Origin: Syngnathus acus
Lineage: Eukaryota; Chordata; Actinopteri; Syngnathiformes; Syngnathidae
Length of the DNA: 64,000 nt
Direction of reading: 5' to 3'
NCBI RefSeq assembly: GCF_901709675.1
Contig: NC_051089.1
Span: forward strand, 1,057,476 to 1,121,475
In this document: positions 40,299-54,460 of the stretch, one piece after another
Layout of the letters: each line of letters starts with the position of its first letter
Position numbering within the stretch: position 1 is the stretch's first letter
The notes under the pieces: generated by a model
What the model saw: only the letters and a program-made list of their open reading frames with translations
What the model was told of the DNA's origin: nothing
Database searches by the model: none
Program-made: the position numbers and the translations under genes

Positions 40299-43200
40299 TA
40301 TATTGTAGGATGTAAAATTATGTGCTGTGTTTTTGGGCGTACTGTTGTGTTTAGTTATTTGCTGTCGTTTTTTTGTTAGTCGCTGACTGTTGTGTTTTTT
40401 ATTTAGCATTTTGAAACATGCTATTGTGTAGTTGCCGTGATTAGCCAATTGCTATTTTTCATTTGCCATCATGTCTGGTTATTTGCTGTTGTTTTGCACT
40501 TCCGGGCCAGCGTTTTGATGCAAGAGTATTGTTCCACAACCTCGTCCCCTTTCTCTTTCTGCCCGATGCGTCGACCATCCCCCAAACGCAGCCTACCCGG
40601 CCGGCCGGCCGGCCTTCCTTCTATTCTGCAAAGTGGCCTGCAGGTTGGAGGAGGGGGGCCGAGAGGATAAGGTGGCGTGGGAAGGGTTAAGCCCAAATGG
40701 CTCCATCTGCTTCCTGTTCTGAGTGCTGGCCCCTGTCCAGCTCTTAAGCCTGCTACAGCCTGATGCAACGCATTCCCGACAACAACAAAAAGAAGGCTCA
40801 GAAGCATGACATTTTAGAATGTTTTGGATAAAGATAGCTTTGATGAAAATTGTTTCTGACTCAGACAACTGAATTCTTCGACAGTTTTCAAAAAGACTCT
40901 GGTAGCCCACATTGCCCGAACACGGCTCGCTTTCTTGAGCAATTGTTATTTGGCACGCAGCGCTTACAGGACTTGCGCAAACAAACGTCCACATTGCGAG
41001 TCCTCCTCCAAAGCCTTGATCAGACATATGAGACTTCAGCTAGCTAGATTTTTGAAGCCTACAATGCTGAGTAGTGACATCTACACAATGAGAGGTCTCA
41101 AACTAATCTTTGTTTTCAATTACATTTCGCTTGTCTTAAGGGACGGCATTCATGTTATTTGTTCAATTGATCTCCTTACACAGGAGGAGAACGTTTACAT
41201 GAAAATGCAAAATTTGAATAAAAAGAGGCAGACAGAAGATTCAATCGGAAGGTTTCTGGGAATCTTTACGCGACGCATTTAAATAAGTCGGTACTTGTCG
41301 AATCTGCTAATATCACAAAGCGAGAAGGCTGTGCAGATTTACAACGTGACAAGACAACAAGGTCAGTTTCTCCCGGGAGAGGTGTTGGCTTTCTAACGGG
41401 GGCAAGGCCACTTGAAACCAGGGTCACAACTCGGTGGTTCCAAAGGGGTCATGAGAAGGACCGGCCGGACAAGGCCAAAATATGACACGTAAGACCTGCA
41501 ATGTTATCATATTGCTCATTTGTGAATGCGAGTCAATGACGGTGGAAAATGTTTTTCCAAGTTCCTTCAAAGCGGATTCCTTTCAGACATAAGCAAATCA
41601 GACAAGAAGCCTTTATGACAAGAAAGTGCAGATCATAGGTCGGTCGTACGGTATCTCGTCTGCCGCCCGTGCTCAACTTTAATAGCCTCTTGCAAGCTTT
41701 TAAGACACACCGGAAGATTAGAAGAAAATGCCCTCCGCAAGCTAGCGCTAGTTATTTTCACCGCTATGCTGGAAAGTGACTGGGTTCCACACAAGTTGTA
41801 TTCAAGACTTGTAAAATGTATTCCCGGCACAGACTCAACACACCCTGTGATGGCTAAGCGAAAACGGGCCTCCATCAAACAAAAACATGCAAATTCTTGC
41901 TTCTGGGAGCTGAGATGAAGTGACTTGCCCAAAAACTCCACTTTTGTCTCATTTGCCAAAAAGACATTCTCCCTGATACTTTGTGGCATGTCAATTTGCA
42001 TTTTGGCAAATCCCAATCACATCCATCCCGACCGACTTCTGTCAGTGACCGCTGTGGCTTTTTCTTGAAACGAAGTCTACCAACAATGTTGTCAAATCCA
42101 TTTTGGGATAGGTCTACGTGTGGACACTTCCAGAATAGGCAAAACCAAACTGCAAAGAGCCAGGGATATGTTATCTTATCCATCCCACCTTGGAGAAGGG
42201 CCTCGCAGCGCTAAAATTAGTCACCAGAACCAAAGTGTTTGGTGTTGTGGCCTGCCAGAAAATAGTGCGGCTGAAGGCAAACCACACAAAAGCACAATAT
42301 TATGAAGCAAACCTTTTGCTCAACGCTAGGGTCCATCGCCCCAGAAATGAAAGCTACACTAAAGCAGAACTTCCGATCTTTCCTTGACCCCGAGTAGACC
42401 TTGAATTCCGCAGCCTGAGATGTAAGCGCCCCGTAATGCTAGTTGCTATTAGCACTCTTCCACTCAGCGCCACAGTGGCTGGTCTGTTTCCTGAAAACAG
42501 ACTCCTTCTATACAGTCCAACTGCGCAGTCTGCCCGAAGGGGAGGACGACGAGTCCGAGAGAGGAGGAAGAAGGCAAGGTGGGGAAAACAAAGCCTCTAT
42601 AGTGGTCTCTCCGACCGGGCAAAACCGAGTGGCTCTTCCCGGGGCGAGTTATGTAACGTGACAGGCAGGGCCCACTTTTGTGTTACACACGCTAATCCCC
42701 AGTGAGGAACAAGGCCCATTTGGGGCAAGATCCAAGGGGGGGGGGGGGGGTACAAAGAGCAAACGAGGGAAGATGGTGAGATTACAAGAAGTTCAGTCTT
42801 GGAGCACTTGGCTGCTTGAAGCCAACAGAATTGTTGAGAAGTAACCGCGAGTCTGCCAGTCGAATCTCAAACAGCAAGTGCAGAATACTTTGGATCACAG
42901 TGTGACTAATACATTTGCAAAATGAAAAGGCCAAATTCATCCATCCAAATCTAGGTAGGGAGAAGCACAAACATTGATCTCCAATTCGCTTTACCAGGTT
43001 ATTCTCAAGACAGGAGGGGGGGGGACCAAAACAAAAATCAACAGACGCCTACAATGGTTGCAGCCCAGGTGGAGGATTTAAAGCAGTTAAAAATAAAGGC
43101 CGACTCTGATTTACTGAGCTGCTTGCCTGGAAACCATGTGACTGGCATCACATGAGGAGATGGAGGAGGGTGGCGCATGGCCCTGCATGTGTGTGTCTGT

Positions 43201-44427
43201 GCCTGCGTGCCCACAGGCACAGTGTGTATTCCACTCCTGGCACCCATAATAAGCTTTGTGATCAGTTTCCTTGGTTTCCACTGACAGTAAGCAGATATAG
43301 GCAGCTCAGGGAGGTAAACAGAAGCAGAAGCAAAGGAGCGCTTTCTGCTGCAATGTCGACGAGAATGACGAGAGATGATGTACAGTATGCAAAGAGAGAA
43401 GCTGCTGGTGTCACGGTCTGTCCAGCAATTTATTTTATTCAGATATATTCTGACAATGTGCAACCTTAAAAGTTGATTTCGACAGAAAACGACGCTCATG
43501 GCCGATGGGGTGATTAGTGTGTGAAATACATCTGGTAGCCTGGAAGGGATTTATTTGGTTGCAACGCGAGCTCGTCGTGCAGTAGCGAGCGAGTGACCTA
43601 TTTTTCTTTCGCACCCACACGACCTCTGACAACGGACAGCAAGGCACAAGTTCAGCGGGCACTAAGCTCTGATCTTAATGCAGACATTCCGACGGCGCTA
43701 ATGTGCTTTCAGGGGAAACGTCTTGCAGCACGTAAATAAATGCAGAAGATTTGTCTTCCCCAAATAAACTGCAAAACTGTCTGCGATGGTGTCATACAAA
43801 ATACAATGGCGCTGCGGACGCGGGTTAGCATGCCGAGACACGGCCGACCGCCACGCCGCCGAGAGTTTACATTCCTTCGCCATCCTGCGACAAACTGTCA
43901 TGAGAACCGGCAGCGGCTGATAAGCGGGCTGCATTTTGGCGGCCGATAAAAAGGGAACTGCGGCACAGAAATGATAGCTCCTCAAAAGACAAGATTGAAT
44001 GAAAATAACACATGACGGCATGCGACCGGCCCCAGTAGCGAGCTCACGGGACGCCGCCGTGACCGCAAAACTTTCCAAGCTCGCTACTTTCTCAGTAGCA
44101 CAATCCCATCCACTTTTCACTTTGTTGAGGGCTGATTTATAGCAAAAAAAAAAAACATCGGAATGGCAAACACGACATTCACACCGGACGGGCCTTGCGG
44201 TTGCGACTGGTCGCATAGATTGCGACCCATATGTGAAAGACTTGTTGGTGAATTGGGACAATTTTAAATTCACATAAGTGGTAGTGTGAGTCTTGCAAAA
44301 TAAAAAAATAATAACGACATAAATATAAACATGAAGTGCTTTTGAGGGAAAATCAACCAAAAGAAAGTCTCCTATCTTAAATCCACATGTCTAAAACTTT
44401 GGAAAAAGAAGTTGCTTGTCAACATAC

Positions 44428-44464
44428 CGATTCCATGGTTGTGGGAGAAGAAAATGTCAGCGCG
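44428..44464 (-). other. ankrd11: Candidate 37-nt ankrd11 upstream exon with its own ATG
   Basis: On the minus strand a good acceptor (CTCTTTTTGGATTTTAG) is followed by 37 nt and a GTATGT donor. The exon contains ACCATGG (strong Kozak), reading ATG GAA TCG to the donor at phase 0. Spliced to the main start exon it would add a 12-codon upstream ORF (stop within the 5' UTR). Spliced directly to 23901 it would give an alternative protein start, MES-EKVLSNK. Prediction from splice signals only. Confidence 0.4.
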
Positions 44465-47400
44465 CTAAAATCCAAAAAGAGAAGCACCAGAGAATCTTGG
44501 GGTGTCCACAGTGCCTGAAACATGACAAAAAGAGAGAGGGGAAAAAAGAAAGCGTGATTAATGAGGTAAAGCAAACAAAGCCTTGGGCAATATGCAATCT
44601 CGCCCATCTCACTCAGCACTCAATGTTATTTGTACAACGCCAAATCACGACACAAGTTGTCTCCAACAGCAAATTAGCAGATCGTGTCGAGCAGCAATCA
44701 CGCACGACACAGCCCAAAAACGGAAATGAACCACTAAGTGCATACATTAGCCCAAAAATGACCAAAAGAATATCATGTTAAATATTTATGATGATGAGCA
44801 ATGTTTTGTTTGCATGCGCCAACGAGTGCTGAGTCTGCGATTTAGTCACCTCACATTTTTATGGTCATTTCACCCAACACACACCTGAGTTGGACTTGCA
44901 CGACACAATCCGACGTGGAGTGTGGAGGAAAAATAACAACAAGAGCAAGCCAAGGCTTGTGTTTCAAAATTTTCTGGAGAGCCACGCTTTCCCCGTTCCC
45001 TTCCAACTATGGCAACGCGGGTTTATCGGGATTTAGGAGGCGGGACATGGGAGCATATTTAACAGAAGCCCAGTGTTGGGCTAAACTGCTAACATTCCAG
45101 TCAGTGCAGCGCTGCCTCGTCCATTTGAGCCTACAATTGTTCTCGCCACGAGTTGAGGTGAACGCCGCTTGAAACGACAAAGCGTTTACAAAGCGCTATA
45201 CTGCAAATGGATATTTCCAAGGTAGAAGGAAACGGTTGAGAATTTCTACAAAACACACAAGTAAAAAAACTAAACAAACAAACAAACCTTTCCGTCACTT
45301 CAAATATCGTTAAACAGTCATCGGAGTAGAAAGGCAGAGTAGCAGGTTGGGGGGGCAGGATTAGGGCCAGACCTGAATGGGATGGCTGGCCTACATGGCA
45401 CGGAGGATGATAGATGGCTATTGTGTTTTTACTGGAGTGGAACCTGTTGTGGGTTCCCAGCGGGAAGCTGAGGATTGACGGATTGTAATAATCCATCCAG
45501 GAAGCACAACGGCCGTCCCCCACGACAAAAGGAGATGTCGGCCAACTAAGGAACGCAGAGCACCCCCCCCTAAAAAAAGAGGCTTCAAAATGAAACACCA
45601 TACCAGCTTTAAACTTTTGAAGATATTTATTTTCATTGGTCTTAACAAGCCACCGTGGCATGGCATCATACGAGCCCATTGTATGGTTCAGTATGGTCGT
45701 TGGAAAAATACAACTCGAGAACAGTCAACTGTCATGTTAAATAAGCTCCTGGGATCAAACTGTTCTTTAAACTGGTGGCGCTTCAAGCTAGGCAAAACAA
45801 ATCGGTTTTCGACTCTGATGACATTTCTAAAAGTTGTAAAATTGCAGTGTACGCAGAGTTGAGCAGAGAAAACCATTCAGTCATGCTGCCAACTCGACTT
45901 TGGGTCGCGCGCGGTGGGTGATGCAACGTCATCAATGGGGCAATGGCCAATTTGATGAATATTAAAGTTATCAAGCATATTTTGCTGGAATTTGGATCAT
46001 TTCCGTCCTCTCGGAAGGAAGTTCAACTTGCGACCACCAAAAAAAAAGAGCAAAAAAAAGCTTGCACTTTTTGTCAGTCACCACAAGCAAAGCCGCAAAG
46101 CGTGTATAAAGGTAAAAACATCTCTCTGCATTGCCGTCCGTGCTGGTGAATCCAAGCAGAAAAGATCCATTTGGAAGGCACCGACGGATGGACGGCTCCG
46201 CACAACAGCCCCAGTTTGTCCGAGCGTCAGGTATCCCATCTTATTGTAATATGGCCGCTAATTAGATTTAGTCATCTGCTCTTGAATGCACAAACGACGA
46301 CGTGGAAAGCCGACACTGGCGGCCGGGGAAGATTACAGAAAAAGACAGGCACACCACACATCTCTTGTACAAAAACATCTACATTATTGATGAGGTCTGA
46401 CTTCAGCGGGCGGGAACCACTGCACACTTCTCCTGCTCTCAAAAAAGAAAAAAAATATATGCAGCATTAGGCGTCCATTTGCGCAGAAGGTGAGAATGGC
46501 AGTCGATAAAAAGCGATGAATCATTTGGATCTGGCAACTGCTCATTTGTTCTGTATCTTAACAGAAGAAATCAAAGCAGCAAATATTTTTCGGGGGGGGG
46601 GGGGGGGTGCGTCAGTGATCCTGTTTGGACTAATGTGGTCGTATTGCGGCGAGCAGAGAAAGCAGTCAAAAAAAACCAACGATGATAGAAACAGCATTGA
46701 ACAATAAACCAGAAAAGTAGAAAGACGACATTTAATGAAGGCGGAGACGTGAATGGAGGCGTACGAGAAGGAACGCGCAGCCCTTGATAAAAATGTTCTG
46801 CCGTTGTCAAGGTAACAAGCTCATAGGACGACTGATGGGGAGAAAAATATCATCTCATTCAAAAAAAAAAAAAATCAAAGCGGTGTCTTCAAACACAAGA
46901 AATCAAAAGTAAAGCGTGCACCGTGCGTCATCATCTTCGATCTGCAAAGTACGCCAGATTTTGCACAATCGAGGTATTGGGGCGCCAAGCGAGGATCCCT
47001 CCTTGAAAAAGAAACCAGCGTGCAGGCTCAAGGACGCTCATCCCCAACCGGAGCCCTCAAGGGACAAATATGAAATCATTATCCAGATGCACATGAGCTG
47101 ATGCGTCACAGAATGGCCGCCGACGTGACATTTCCAATCGCGTTGGACGCACCAGAGTTCATTGTAGCAAGTTGGAGCTAAGCACATCCCAACACGCTCG
47201 GCACGCAAGAAGTCGAAAATAAATAGCGGCGTGCTAACGATTGAGACATCAACACCATTCTCCTTTAAACAGCAGCACTGTTGATTTGAAGTCGTTCCAT
47301 GCAAATCATATCTCAAGGCCCCACTAATATTCATTATTTACAGGCAAACGTCTTCATAAATGGATAAAGAGTCCGTGGAGATTTGTCGCCGGGGGCTCTG

Positions 47401-48834
47401 TTTGTGTGACAGTAGCATTGCTTTCAAGTAGCCGTGCAGCTATCGATTATTATTATTGTATTCGAGGAATCTAGCGATTATTCATTCTGATCAAACAAGT
47501 ACTTCCTGCAAGTACTTCAATTTTTCTCACCTCGCTCTCGTATAGTTGGATTACAAAAGGGCCTTTGTCGGAATTTCAAAACAGGAAAAAGGCCACTGTG
47601 TTTTCCGTGCGCATTTACATGGACTTTAAAAACCCGAATATTGCTAATATTCGGATTTTGAAAGCGTTATTGACTGCATGTAAACGTAGTCGATGATTTA
47701 TCGAGCAACATGCAGCAGCGCACGGCTTTCTCAGACCAGCTGTCGCTTCCTCTCCTCCTTTCACTCGCTCTCACCCGCACACACAGCCACCCACAAAACA
47801 CGCACTTTTCTGAACCACATCCAGAATTCAGCTCCAATAGATAGATGGAATGAATAATATTATGTAAGATAGTCGTGTGTAAAAAGAGCAGCCAGTTATC
47901 AGCTGATGAAGTGATAAACACCTTGCAGCAGATGTGATAGAAGCCGTCACTTGTTTGTTTTGACTGAGGCGCACATGAAACTACATCGAACAAATCAACT
48001 TTCATATCACGTCCTTCGTTTACCTTTGTCGTGTTTGTCGATCGTTCCGAGCGAAATAAATGCGAGAGACTAAACCCAACGCTCATTGAAAACGCTTGTG
48101 GTCGGTCACGACAAAAAACTGGATTGGGTCTAAATTACAGATATTAAGATCTGTTCTTTAGGGCCAATGTCTATTGTTAGTAGTCAAGCAGGCCGATGAC
48201 CGATATTTTCATTTTCAGTCCAAGGCAAACTATTGGTGTCAAAATGGATTTTAAAATACAGATTGCAACTGTTAACCTTGTTGAAAGCTGTGCTACTAAA
48301 GTGAGGGAAAAAAACCTGTTGCTTAGCAATTTTGTTCCTTTTGGAACCTTGGCCCGGCACCCCCTAAAACAAATCCAAATCATATTCCAAGCATTGTAGA
48401 TCATATGCGTAAAAACAGAGAATCTGCCAGAGCGCTACAATCATTTCAAATGATTTGTGTCTGAAGAGGAAACGAGGCAGTTAGGTACAACGCCCTTGGC
48501 TTCCTGCAAACGCAACTTCCTGACGACCCTCGGCTACTGTTCGGATGTGCAAAACCGAGGAGGGCCGGTCCGGAATGGGAATGAACGGGCGTCTAGGTAA
48601 GCCAGCGAAACCAAAAGGAAGCGCACGCAAAACATCTGTGCGGGACAACCACGGGCTGATATGATGAAACAGAGCAGATATGGCTCTTGGGGAAATGTTT
48701 GCATATGTGTGCGTATACTTAACTACCGTGTGAAGCCTGCCATTACCACACCTGCACTAACCAAAATAGTCCTTTCTAGAAAGGCTGTAAATAAAGGTTA
48801 GCGGAGGAAGGACGCAGCATGTTTATTCACAGAC

Positions 48835-49162
48835 GAGTCAAAGCTCTCCAACGTTCAGACCGTTCGAGTGGACTGCGTTCAACGAAACAAGAAATCGTCA
48901 GCAACGTCGAACCTTTCTGATTCAAGCTAGGTCAGGACCGATTCATTTGTTGGGCTAGTCATGCGACGCGTGTGTCGTTGGAATCAAAACAGAAACCACA
49001 AGATTTGAGTCAAAGCTCTCCAACGTTCAGACCGTTCAAGTGGATTGCGTTCAACGAAACAAGAAATCGTCAGCAACGTCGAACCTTTCTGATTCAAGCT
49101 ACGTTTGATTCATTTGTTGGCCTACCAACACGAGTGCGCCATTTGAATCAAAACAGAAGCCT
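48835..49162. repeat. 172-bp direct tandem duplication
   Basis: A segment starting GAGTCAAAGCTCTCCAACG recurs 172 bp later with only a few differences over its first ~90 bp and looser similarity after that (both copies end near GAATCAAAACAGAA). No coding content. Confidence 0.8.
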
Positions 49163-52040
49163 TGCAAAAATATCTCATTTCTTTGAATCAAAGTCCCATG
49201 ACAAAAAATGAGAACTTCAAAAATAAAGACATCTTCCCTGACTTGGAACTTTGAGCACTTTATATTAATAGCCATCTTCAGCTTGGGGAAAAAACCTGCA
49301 GTCTTGTCCCACCAGTACACAACTGCTGTCTATGAAATACAAATTTGCCCGTGACCTGTTATATCTGCTCAAAAGAAACCCCAGGCAAGCAAGCAAGCAA
49401 GCAAGCAAGCAGTTTCCTCAAAAACCTGATCATTAACATGATCTGAAAAATGTACGTATTTTCATAAAACTGCTCGAAACCCATAACAGACTGCTGGCTG
49501 CCGTTTCTACAAAAAGATTTACCGCCGAGTGACTGACACAGCTACGCACATAACAACATATGTAAAACTTCTACACGTTGGGAAAACCACCAGCAATTCC
49601 AGGAAACCGTTCGTCACTACTTATCACAGCCTTCTTCGAAAACATTTTTTTTTTTACATACAAGATCTTTTGGAAGCTTTCCAAGCACAGAAAGGGAGCA
49701 GTTGTACAAGCCTCGACGTGCCGAGCGGTCGGCGAGAAAGATCCGGTGTGGCAGGAATAAGGTGAAGTTGTTTACCTGTCAGGGATCATTCTGATTGGCT
49801 GAGTTACAAATTCAACGGTAAAGCAAAGTGTTGCCTGACAACGTTTGGAGGACAATGTATGAACATTTAGAAATAATTCATTTTTTTACACTTCAGCATC
49901 TACAGCGACATATACTGATTGTGTTCGGTCATCTTCTCTGTCCCCTTGGCTGGCCCGGAGGTCTCGAAATTGTCCTGATCCCAGAAATAAAAGTGACAAA
50001 CTCCCCTTTTATTTATTTTTTTGTTAAGGCTGCAACTTACACCTTTGCAATACCAGATTTATTACTACAGCAAAACGGGAACAAAAGCTGGAGACTCCAG
50101 TCAACAGCGGCTTCATAAACGGAAATGGTCCGTCATTAGAAAATAACACTGCAAACCGCAAAAAGCAGCACGAGCGAGTGTTGTTAAAGTAGGAGAGTGA
50201 CGCCAATCACGGGACGGGGTCTTTATAGCCACCGGCCGGGCCGGGCCAGGCCGGGCCGTAAAGACAGAAAAGAGCTGACGTCTGCAAAAGCACGCACCGG
50301 CGGTCAAAAAGGCTGCTTAGATCCTTTGTTATGCTTAACGTATACTGCCCCACAATGGGCCTGGGAAACAAAATAGGTGGCTAGACATGTGAGCAAGTGG
50401 AAGCACCAAGCGATGGACCTCCTCTCTCTGCTATTTAGGAATGCATTTCCCTCGCATCCGAGGAGCGCAGACGACGCAAGCAAGCAAGCAAGCAAGCACA
50501 CACAAACGCCTCCTCCAGGCTCTCCTTCCCCCTTCCTGTTGTTGCATTTCAATGTAAATGGCCAGATGAATGGCTGCAGCTGGCCCATCAAAAGGCCAGC
50601 CCCAATAAAGGGCCTTGATGATTGAGATTCACCCAGGCCACAACAAGTGGACCATCCCCCCCGGCCCCACTGCAACATCCTGCTCAGTTTGTAGCTAGCT
50701 GCAGGGGCTGCCTTCTATTTTTTTTTTTTCAATTATATTTTGGCCATTCCACAACAAGACATTATTGAGGATGGAAAAGGTTAAGACTTGTCGTACGTCT
50801 TGCAAAATGACACGAGGGATTTCCCGTTTGTCTAAAAGGCTCATTTTTGTGCATTCAATCTGTGCGCTAACACAGCCACGTACGCAAATGTTTACCGGAA
50901 CCGGCCGGCATAGACTCTGCCGTCTCGACCCAAATTCAAAAGAAGCCTTCAAAGTAGGCTTCCAGATAAGACACAAGACGCCCGGTCCGGTGTGCAGGCG
51001 CATGTTTTTGCATGCCGTCGTCGTGTTTTGAACCAATTCTGGGATTCGAAAAATGCTGCAGCGTGTATCGTACCGGAGAGACGAGAAAGTCGGATACGGA
51101 CGATTCGACTGAGTCACGCTGCGTCAAAACAATAGTTGAACGCATTCTTGCGACATTGATTAGTCACGTGGAGAAGAGCCACATCAAATGACCACAAACA
51201 CTCGTGTGCATATATTTAGCAATAAAGTCAGACTAGGTCATTTTTTCTCAGGATCAATATGATGCGGCGTTTCAGTTAGACGCACGTATGAGGGCTGGTC
51301 GCTCAATTTTCTTTTCAAATTTAAAAATAAACACCACAAAGGCTTTTGCAAAGGAAGGGAGAAGCGAGAGCGAGACGAAAATGACAACTCACCATTCCGT
51401 TTCCTGTGACTATTAGGAATCGGCGGGAGTCTTGCGCATGTTTGTTGACTTCATTCAATCATTTGTCGTTGCTTGACGGGCAGCCGCCCGCGCACACGGA
51501 CGGACGGACGGCGGCAGTGTCGTAAAGCCGCAAGTGTCGTTTTCAGTGTCGTAAAGCGACACGAGCGTTGCGATGTGAGCGCGAGTTGTATCAAACAGCT
51601 TTTATGATGTGCACTTTACATTTTGCCAAAGACAATGGGCAGGCTCACTTTGGCCGCCGTCATCCTCATTCCAAACTAGGGCCGACATTAATTTTTTAAG
51701 ACTAGCGGCGATCAGAATAGCCAACAATAGAGAGGCTAAGGGCTATTCTCATCCGGCGCCATCTTATTTTTGTACCCTTGCAAATGTTTGCAACTTGACC
51801 GGACATTTGGCTGCTCCGCAGAGCGGTCTGTCTGTTAAAGCCGTGGCAGCGATCAGGCGAGGGAGTCAAAGTCCTCAGTAGCTTGGGCTGATTGGATGAC
51901 CAAAAGGCCAAACCACGGGATACACACGGGTTTGGGATTAGGGTTGCCAAGATTAATCGACTAGTCACGACTATATCGACCACCAACCAAACCTGTCCAC
52001 GGCTAATTTGACTAAGCTGACCGCGCACTGCCGTAGCGTC

Positions 52041-52100
52041 TCGGCTAACCAGTGTTAGCAACCGAGTCCAAAAGTTAGGGTGCTCTACCACTGAGCCAAG
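52041..52100 (-). repeat. tRNA-like SINE remnant
   Basis: On the minus strand, CTTGGCTCAGTGGTAGAGCA matches a tRNA A-box region. The following sequence has no intact acceptor stem and no good B box, so this is a decayed SINE head rather than a functional tRNA gene. Confidence 0.45.
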
Positions 52101-53716
52101 TGAAATAAATGTGTTACTTTTTCTTGCATATTCATCATTGGTATTAAATCAGACAAAACTGTACATTTTGTACTGTATTAAACTGTCACTATCCGATCAC
52201 ATTTTCGGTCGTAAAATCACAGTCGCGTACGATTTGATAGCTGCAACCCGACAAGTAACCTTGATGTTTCCCTTTCCAGGCTGAGAATCCCAAAATGCCC
52301 TGCCAAGTCTGCAAAGCATTCTGGAGAAGCAGCAACATGCCAAACGTTTCCTTTGGATGTGAAATCCTCTTGGCTATGAGAAAATATGCGATGGTCCAGC
52401 AGAGGACCGGCATGCCGGCACAACCCAAAGATGGGTTCAGAACAGAGTCCACCAATGGGACGTCCTTAAGCCCAGTATGATGTTCTGCGGTCCCGAGAGA
52501 AGCCACAGGATTGAGGCCCGCCATTTTGCTCTGTTTCACTTCAACCATACAGGAGAGAGAAGCGGAATAGTAGGCTAGATGACAAAAGGGTTCCAGATCC
52601 ATTTGAGGGTCTGCGGAGATTGAGAACGGAAAGAAACATGGCAACTTGCGCCGCCGAAGCACAGACGGAGCTACGAAAGAGGAGTCGCTATACTTGTTTA
52701 CTCAAAAGGACCACACGCTTAGCACAGGGGGGAGGGGAGAGCCTGCGGACGGAAAGCAGCCAGAGTTGTTGCACAAGTTGTAGCGACATGCCTCGGCTCT
52801 CAACACCACAGTCAAAAATGCAAGATGTCAAAAGGAAGCGCATCACGGTGTGACCACAAAGTCCTAACAGCGAGATTTCGATCGCGCTGGAATGAACGAG
52901 ACGCAATTTTCCGGCTCGTTCTCAGGCCAGCGGGGTAACAAACATCGACATTCAGACGCGAATCGTCAAGAACAATCTTCCGACTCCCGCAAAACACTGC
53001 AAATGTGCATTTTACTTGTTAAGCGGCAGGAGGTATATATCACGGTGTCAACTTTGAAGCGAGCAGGATTACAAAAGAAAAATAGTGCACAGCGTGGCTG
53101 ACAGCTCGTGACGTCATTTGCTCACGAGAAGCACTTTTAAGGGCACGCTGCAGAGCCTTCCTGTCGGTGCCGTTCCAAAAGCACACTGGGTCCGGACGCT
53201 CATTAAAACAAAGCAATGCCCACAATAAACACAAAAGTGGGTTCGACTCCCTCGAGTTGCAGTGGACTTTGATCCATGCGCCAAATCTGAAAGCACGCAC
53301 AAACCGCAACTATAAGACCTGATCAAAAGTTGAATATGTGCAGGATAGAAGCTATTCCAAATAACATTGGGGGTGGAGTCAGAAATTTGCAAGAAACTCA
53401 ATACTAACACTTGCCCGGGTTTCAAACGTAGCAAGTATGGGAGGATATGCCAGATCTGTTGAAGAACACACCCATTTTTAGCGTGTATCGGGGCTATCGA
53501 AGCTCAGATGCACAAACTGAAAGTATTCAGCTGAGGGCACTGCAAAATGAGTCAGCATAGTCACCATGAAGCCAACGAGCCCCACAGACCATCTTGGTGG
53601 AAAATAGCAGCAGCAGAGGCAGCAGCAGCACTGCAGTGTTTTCCTCGCCATTGGTCCTGCACCAAAGACGAGAGCTTGCTTGACTGCTCAGCCACAAGCC
53701 CACCATGTTGAGACTC

Positions 53717-53756
53717 TCCTTTCCTTTCCTTTCCTTTCCTTTCCTTTCCTTTCCTT
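53717..53756. repeat. (TTTCC)n pentanucleotide microsatellite
   Basis: About seven or eight clean copies of CCTTT in tandem. Confidence 0.85.
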
Positions 53757-54460
53757 CACATGAAATTTCAACACGCACGACCCAGCTCCTCCACGTTAAA
53801 CACTTGCACAAATACGACAGATAGAGCCTCAAACACACACTACAACGTCTTACTATTATGTACACAGTATACTTGGGCTGGAATATTTCTTTGTGGACAC
53901 GTTCCATTGATGGCAAGCTCTACGCGTTTAGTAACTAAATGGAGAACAGGGAAGCTTAAAGTGTGCGTCTGTGACACAAAATAACAGTTAAGAGGTCCTG
54001 GCTTAGGCCAAGAGCAACGAACGCCAAAAACACGCTCCACATTCTTGTAAGAAATGTGCCACCTTGAACGAATACTGCAGAATATTGCTGCACGGGATAT
54101 ATTTCCATTTCAGACAATCTTGTGAGCATGCAAAAAAACGACGTTTACACAACAATGCAATCGTATCGAGATAGTTCACGGCGGTTTTTATTGGGAAAAA
54201 GAACAGCCTGTCATTAACCAGAAAGACCACGATAAATTCAACAATTTAAAATACACCTACCAAAAACAGAAATTAAATCATAACGATGGCTTAAAATTGG
54301 ATACATTTCTGCCATTTGTCCTCAAAACATGAACAAACGGCGACATTAGAAGTCGACATTTGTTGCTAGTCACAACAGAGCAGATTACAACACAATACAG
54401 CAATCGCCAGTTTGTTGTTGATACCGCGCTGACCGTGTGAACCAAGAAAGTGCGACTTAC

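Larger units (their letters stand above)
25478..44427 (-). other. ankrd11 5' intron, first part: simple repeats and transposon relics
   Basis: About 19 kb without a convincing coding exon. It holds microsatellites ((CA)n near 25708, (GT)n near 32855-32879, GAGC near 32306, ACGC near 29120), two related TIR elements (27389-27559 and 39494-40298), a GC-rich island at 34860-35120, a 20-bp minisatellite at 37594-37828, and interspersed fish repeats at 31026-31085 and 37970-38070. No protein similarity was recognised in the remaining open frames. Confidence 0.6.
44465..54460 (-). other. ankrd11 first intron
   Basis: About 10 kb with no recognised protein-coding exon. It contains a 16-nt class poly-G near 46592, a short hairpin near 47620-47690, a 172-bp tandem duplication (48835-49162), AAGC-type microsatellites (49386-49410, 50478-50498), a tRNA-like fragment (52041-52100) and a (TTTCC)n tract (about 53717-53756). 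Confidence 0.6.

Noticed and set aside
44419-44619. 66-codon minus-strand frame around 44419-44619 as an exon
   Set aside because: Most of it is upstream of a good acceptor and has hydrophobic, non-conserved content. Only the 37-nt part between the splice signals is retained as a candidate exon.
52041-52100. Functional tRNA gene
   Set aside because: Only the A-box half resembles a tRNA; no complete cloverleaf or acceptor stem can be drawn.
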